Shown here in pieces: positions 12,454-13,501 of a stretch of 13,501 nucleotides of DNA. The notes under the pieces are model-generated. The model saw only the letters and a program-made list of their open reading frames with translations. It was not told the DNA's origin and made no database searches. This stretch comes from Methanosarcinales archaeon (lineage in GTDB: Archaea > Halobacteriota > Methanosarcinia > Methanosarcinales > Methanogasteraceae). The stretch lies in NCBI GenBank assembly GCA_030672605.1, contig DAOVGE010000048.1:1-13501 (forward strand), in the 5' to 3' direction. The first letter of the stretch is position 1; every line of letters starts with the position of its first letter. Both the position numbers and the translations under genes were made by a program.

Positions 12454-13501
12454 ATGAAAACGAAATACACAATCTGCTGCATGTTGATCATGCTTACAGC
12501 GTTCAGCGTGCCAGCATCGGCAGACTACGACATAACCCGCGGTGATGTGAACAACGATAGCAGAATCACTGCGGCAGACTCACTCATTGCGCTACAGATG
12601 GCGGTTGGGGGCATACCAACGGATATTGAGAGGGCGGATGTGAATTGCGACGGCACGGTAAGCTCGCTCGATTCTTTGATGATACTCATGATGGCGCAAG
12701 AAGCAGGACCTGGGGCGGAGCGTAACCCGAAGTCCGCATTCGCTGCATACTATACTCCTGCAAACATCACGGTAGACCTCAACGCCCCCCCTTACCAGTT
12801 ACCGTTGAATTTGAGCAATGTCTCAAACATCGGGAATATGACCTCCGAGTTCGGATTGAACGAACCGGAAAATGAACTCTTGAGGGCTAACGGGTTTGCC
12901 ATAATGGATTGCCGGGATGTGGATGACATTATATCCCCTTACGAGGACATGAAGAACCGCGGCGTTCCCATATTCGTTACATCAGATACCTTGCTCCATC
13001 TCTACCACATCCAGTTTGACGAGATTCTCAAGGGCGCCGAGGAGCGGGAGTTCTTTGATGCGCTTCTTGATATGAGTGCGGCGATGCTCAAACGATCCGG
13101 GCAGGACTATGATACCTATGACAACGCAACAGACCCGGAGATTAAGGAAGCGGCAAGGAGAAACGTTGCATACTTCGCAGTCGCCTTAACACTTCTCCAG
13201 ACGCCAACTGTTGGTTACAACGGGACTGAAGAGATCAGAAAGATCGATTTCACGGTACCGGCTTATGTGCGAAGCGAGGTTGATTGCGAGGTTGGGAATA
13301 TAGAACGTCATGAGGGCTTCGCCGCAAGTCATATATTCAACTCAGACCCGAATCGGCCGTGCGAGGATAAATGTTGTTACTGCGAGGATTACTCTCAATA
13401 CGTTCCAAGAGGGCATTACACCCGGAGCGAAAAGCTGAAGCGATACTTCAAGGCGATGATGTGGTACGGGCGGATGGCATTTCTCATGAAGGGCGGGAAC
13501 A
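12454..13501 (+). CDS. Secreted dockerin plus DUF3160 protein, 3' end outside the window
   Basis: The frame is open from the ATG at 12454 to the window edge (349 codons). Residues 1-23 form a signal peptide ending PASA. A type I dockerin follows at about 29-84 with two calcium-loop repeats: D31-N33-D35-D42 (GDVNNDSRITAADS) and D62-N64-D66-D73 (ADVNCDGTVSSLDS). From about residue 95 the sequence matches DUF3160, with VPIFVTSDTLLHLYHIQFDEIL as the hallmark stretch and a Cys-rich KCCYC near residue 310. Dockerins bind cohesin modules, tethering the protein to a scaffold or another surface protein; no cohesin is in this window. The function of DUF3160 is not known to me. The product is most likely extracellular. 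Confidence 0.9.
   Translation, partial: MKTKYTICCMLIMLTAFSVPASADYDITRGDVNNDSRITAADSLIALQMAVGGIPTDIERADVNCDGTVSSLDSLMILMMAQEAGPGAERNPKSAFAAYYTPANITVDLNAPPYQLPLNLSNVSNIGNMTSEFGLNEPENELLRANGFAIMDCRDVDDIISPYEDMKNRGVPIFVTSDTLLHLYHIQFDEILKGAEEREFFDALLDMSAAMLKRSGQDYDTYDNATDPEIKEAARRNVAYFAVALTLLQTPTVGYNGTEEIRKIDFTVPAYVRSEVDCEVGNIERHEGFAASHIFNSDPNRPCEDKCCYCEDYSQYVPRGHYTRSEKLKRYFKAMMWYGRMAFLMKGGN

Overview
The window reads as archaeal, most likely a euryarchaeon related to methanogens or anaerobic alkane/methane oxidisers (Methanosarcinales / Syntrophoarchaeales / ANME-1-like). The evidence is an archaeal-type FtsZ1, an archaeosortase with a PEF-CTERM-like substrate, a rhodanese-less ThiI, a Thg1-like tRNA polymerase, a small PRC-barrel protein, TATA/BRE promoters and T-tract terminators. 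The exact taxon is inference. I found no rRNA, tRNA, CRISPR array or transposase gene.

Left part (1-6403), mostly envelope and secretion. A family 2 glycosyltransferase runs off the left edge on the minus strand. Behind it lies a broken or unusually encoded secreted-protein remnant with an in-frame TAG. A CPBP (CAAX-protease-like) membrane protease is the only plus-strand gene here. Then come minus-strand genes: a 77-aa membrane protein, a secreted protein with an archaeosortase sorting tail, a 38-aa ORF whose stop abuts that gene's ATG, an EpsI-like protein overlapping an archaeosortase of the ArtC type, and a large anchored protein with two lamin-tail domains. Archaeosortase, EpsI-like partner and a substrate together form a compact sorting locus.

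Middle (6404-8884). ftsZ1 follows a TATA box and a perfect 17-nt palindrome that overlaps its ribosome-binding site. Downstream of ftsZ1, where many euryarchaea carry secE-spt5, there is about 0.9 kb of non-coding DNA. It is built almost wholly of nested inverted repeats: four copies of a ~33-bp unit in alternating orientation, a central 57-bp palindrome, and several palindromes whose arms are iterations of 8-9-bp words. This is the least ordinary part of the window.

Right part (8885-13501), housekeeping plus an extracellular protein. A PRC-barrel gene and an overlapping thg1-like gene run leftwards. A site-2 protease with two CBS domains and thiI run rightwards. The two pairs diverge from a nearly symmetric BRE-TATA-BRE promoter. 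The window ends inside a secreted protein with an N-terminal type I dockerin followed by a DUF3160-type domain.

All 12 complete genes I accept end in TGA (8) or TAA (4), none in TAG.
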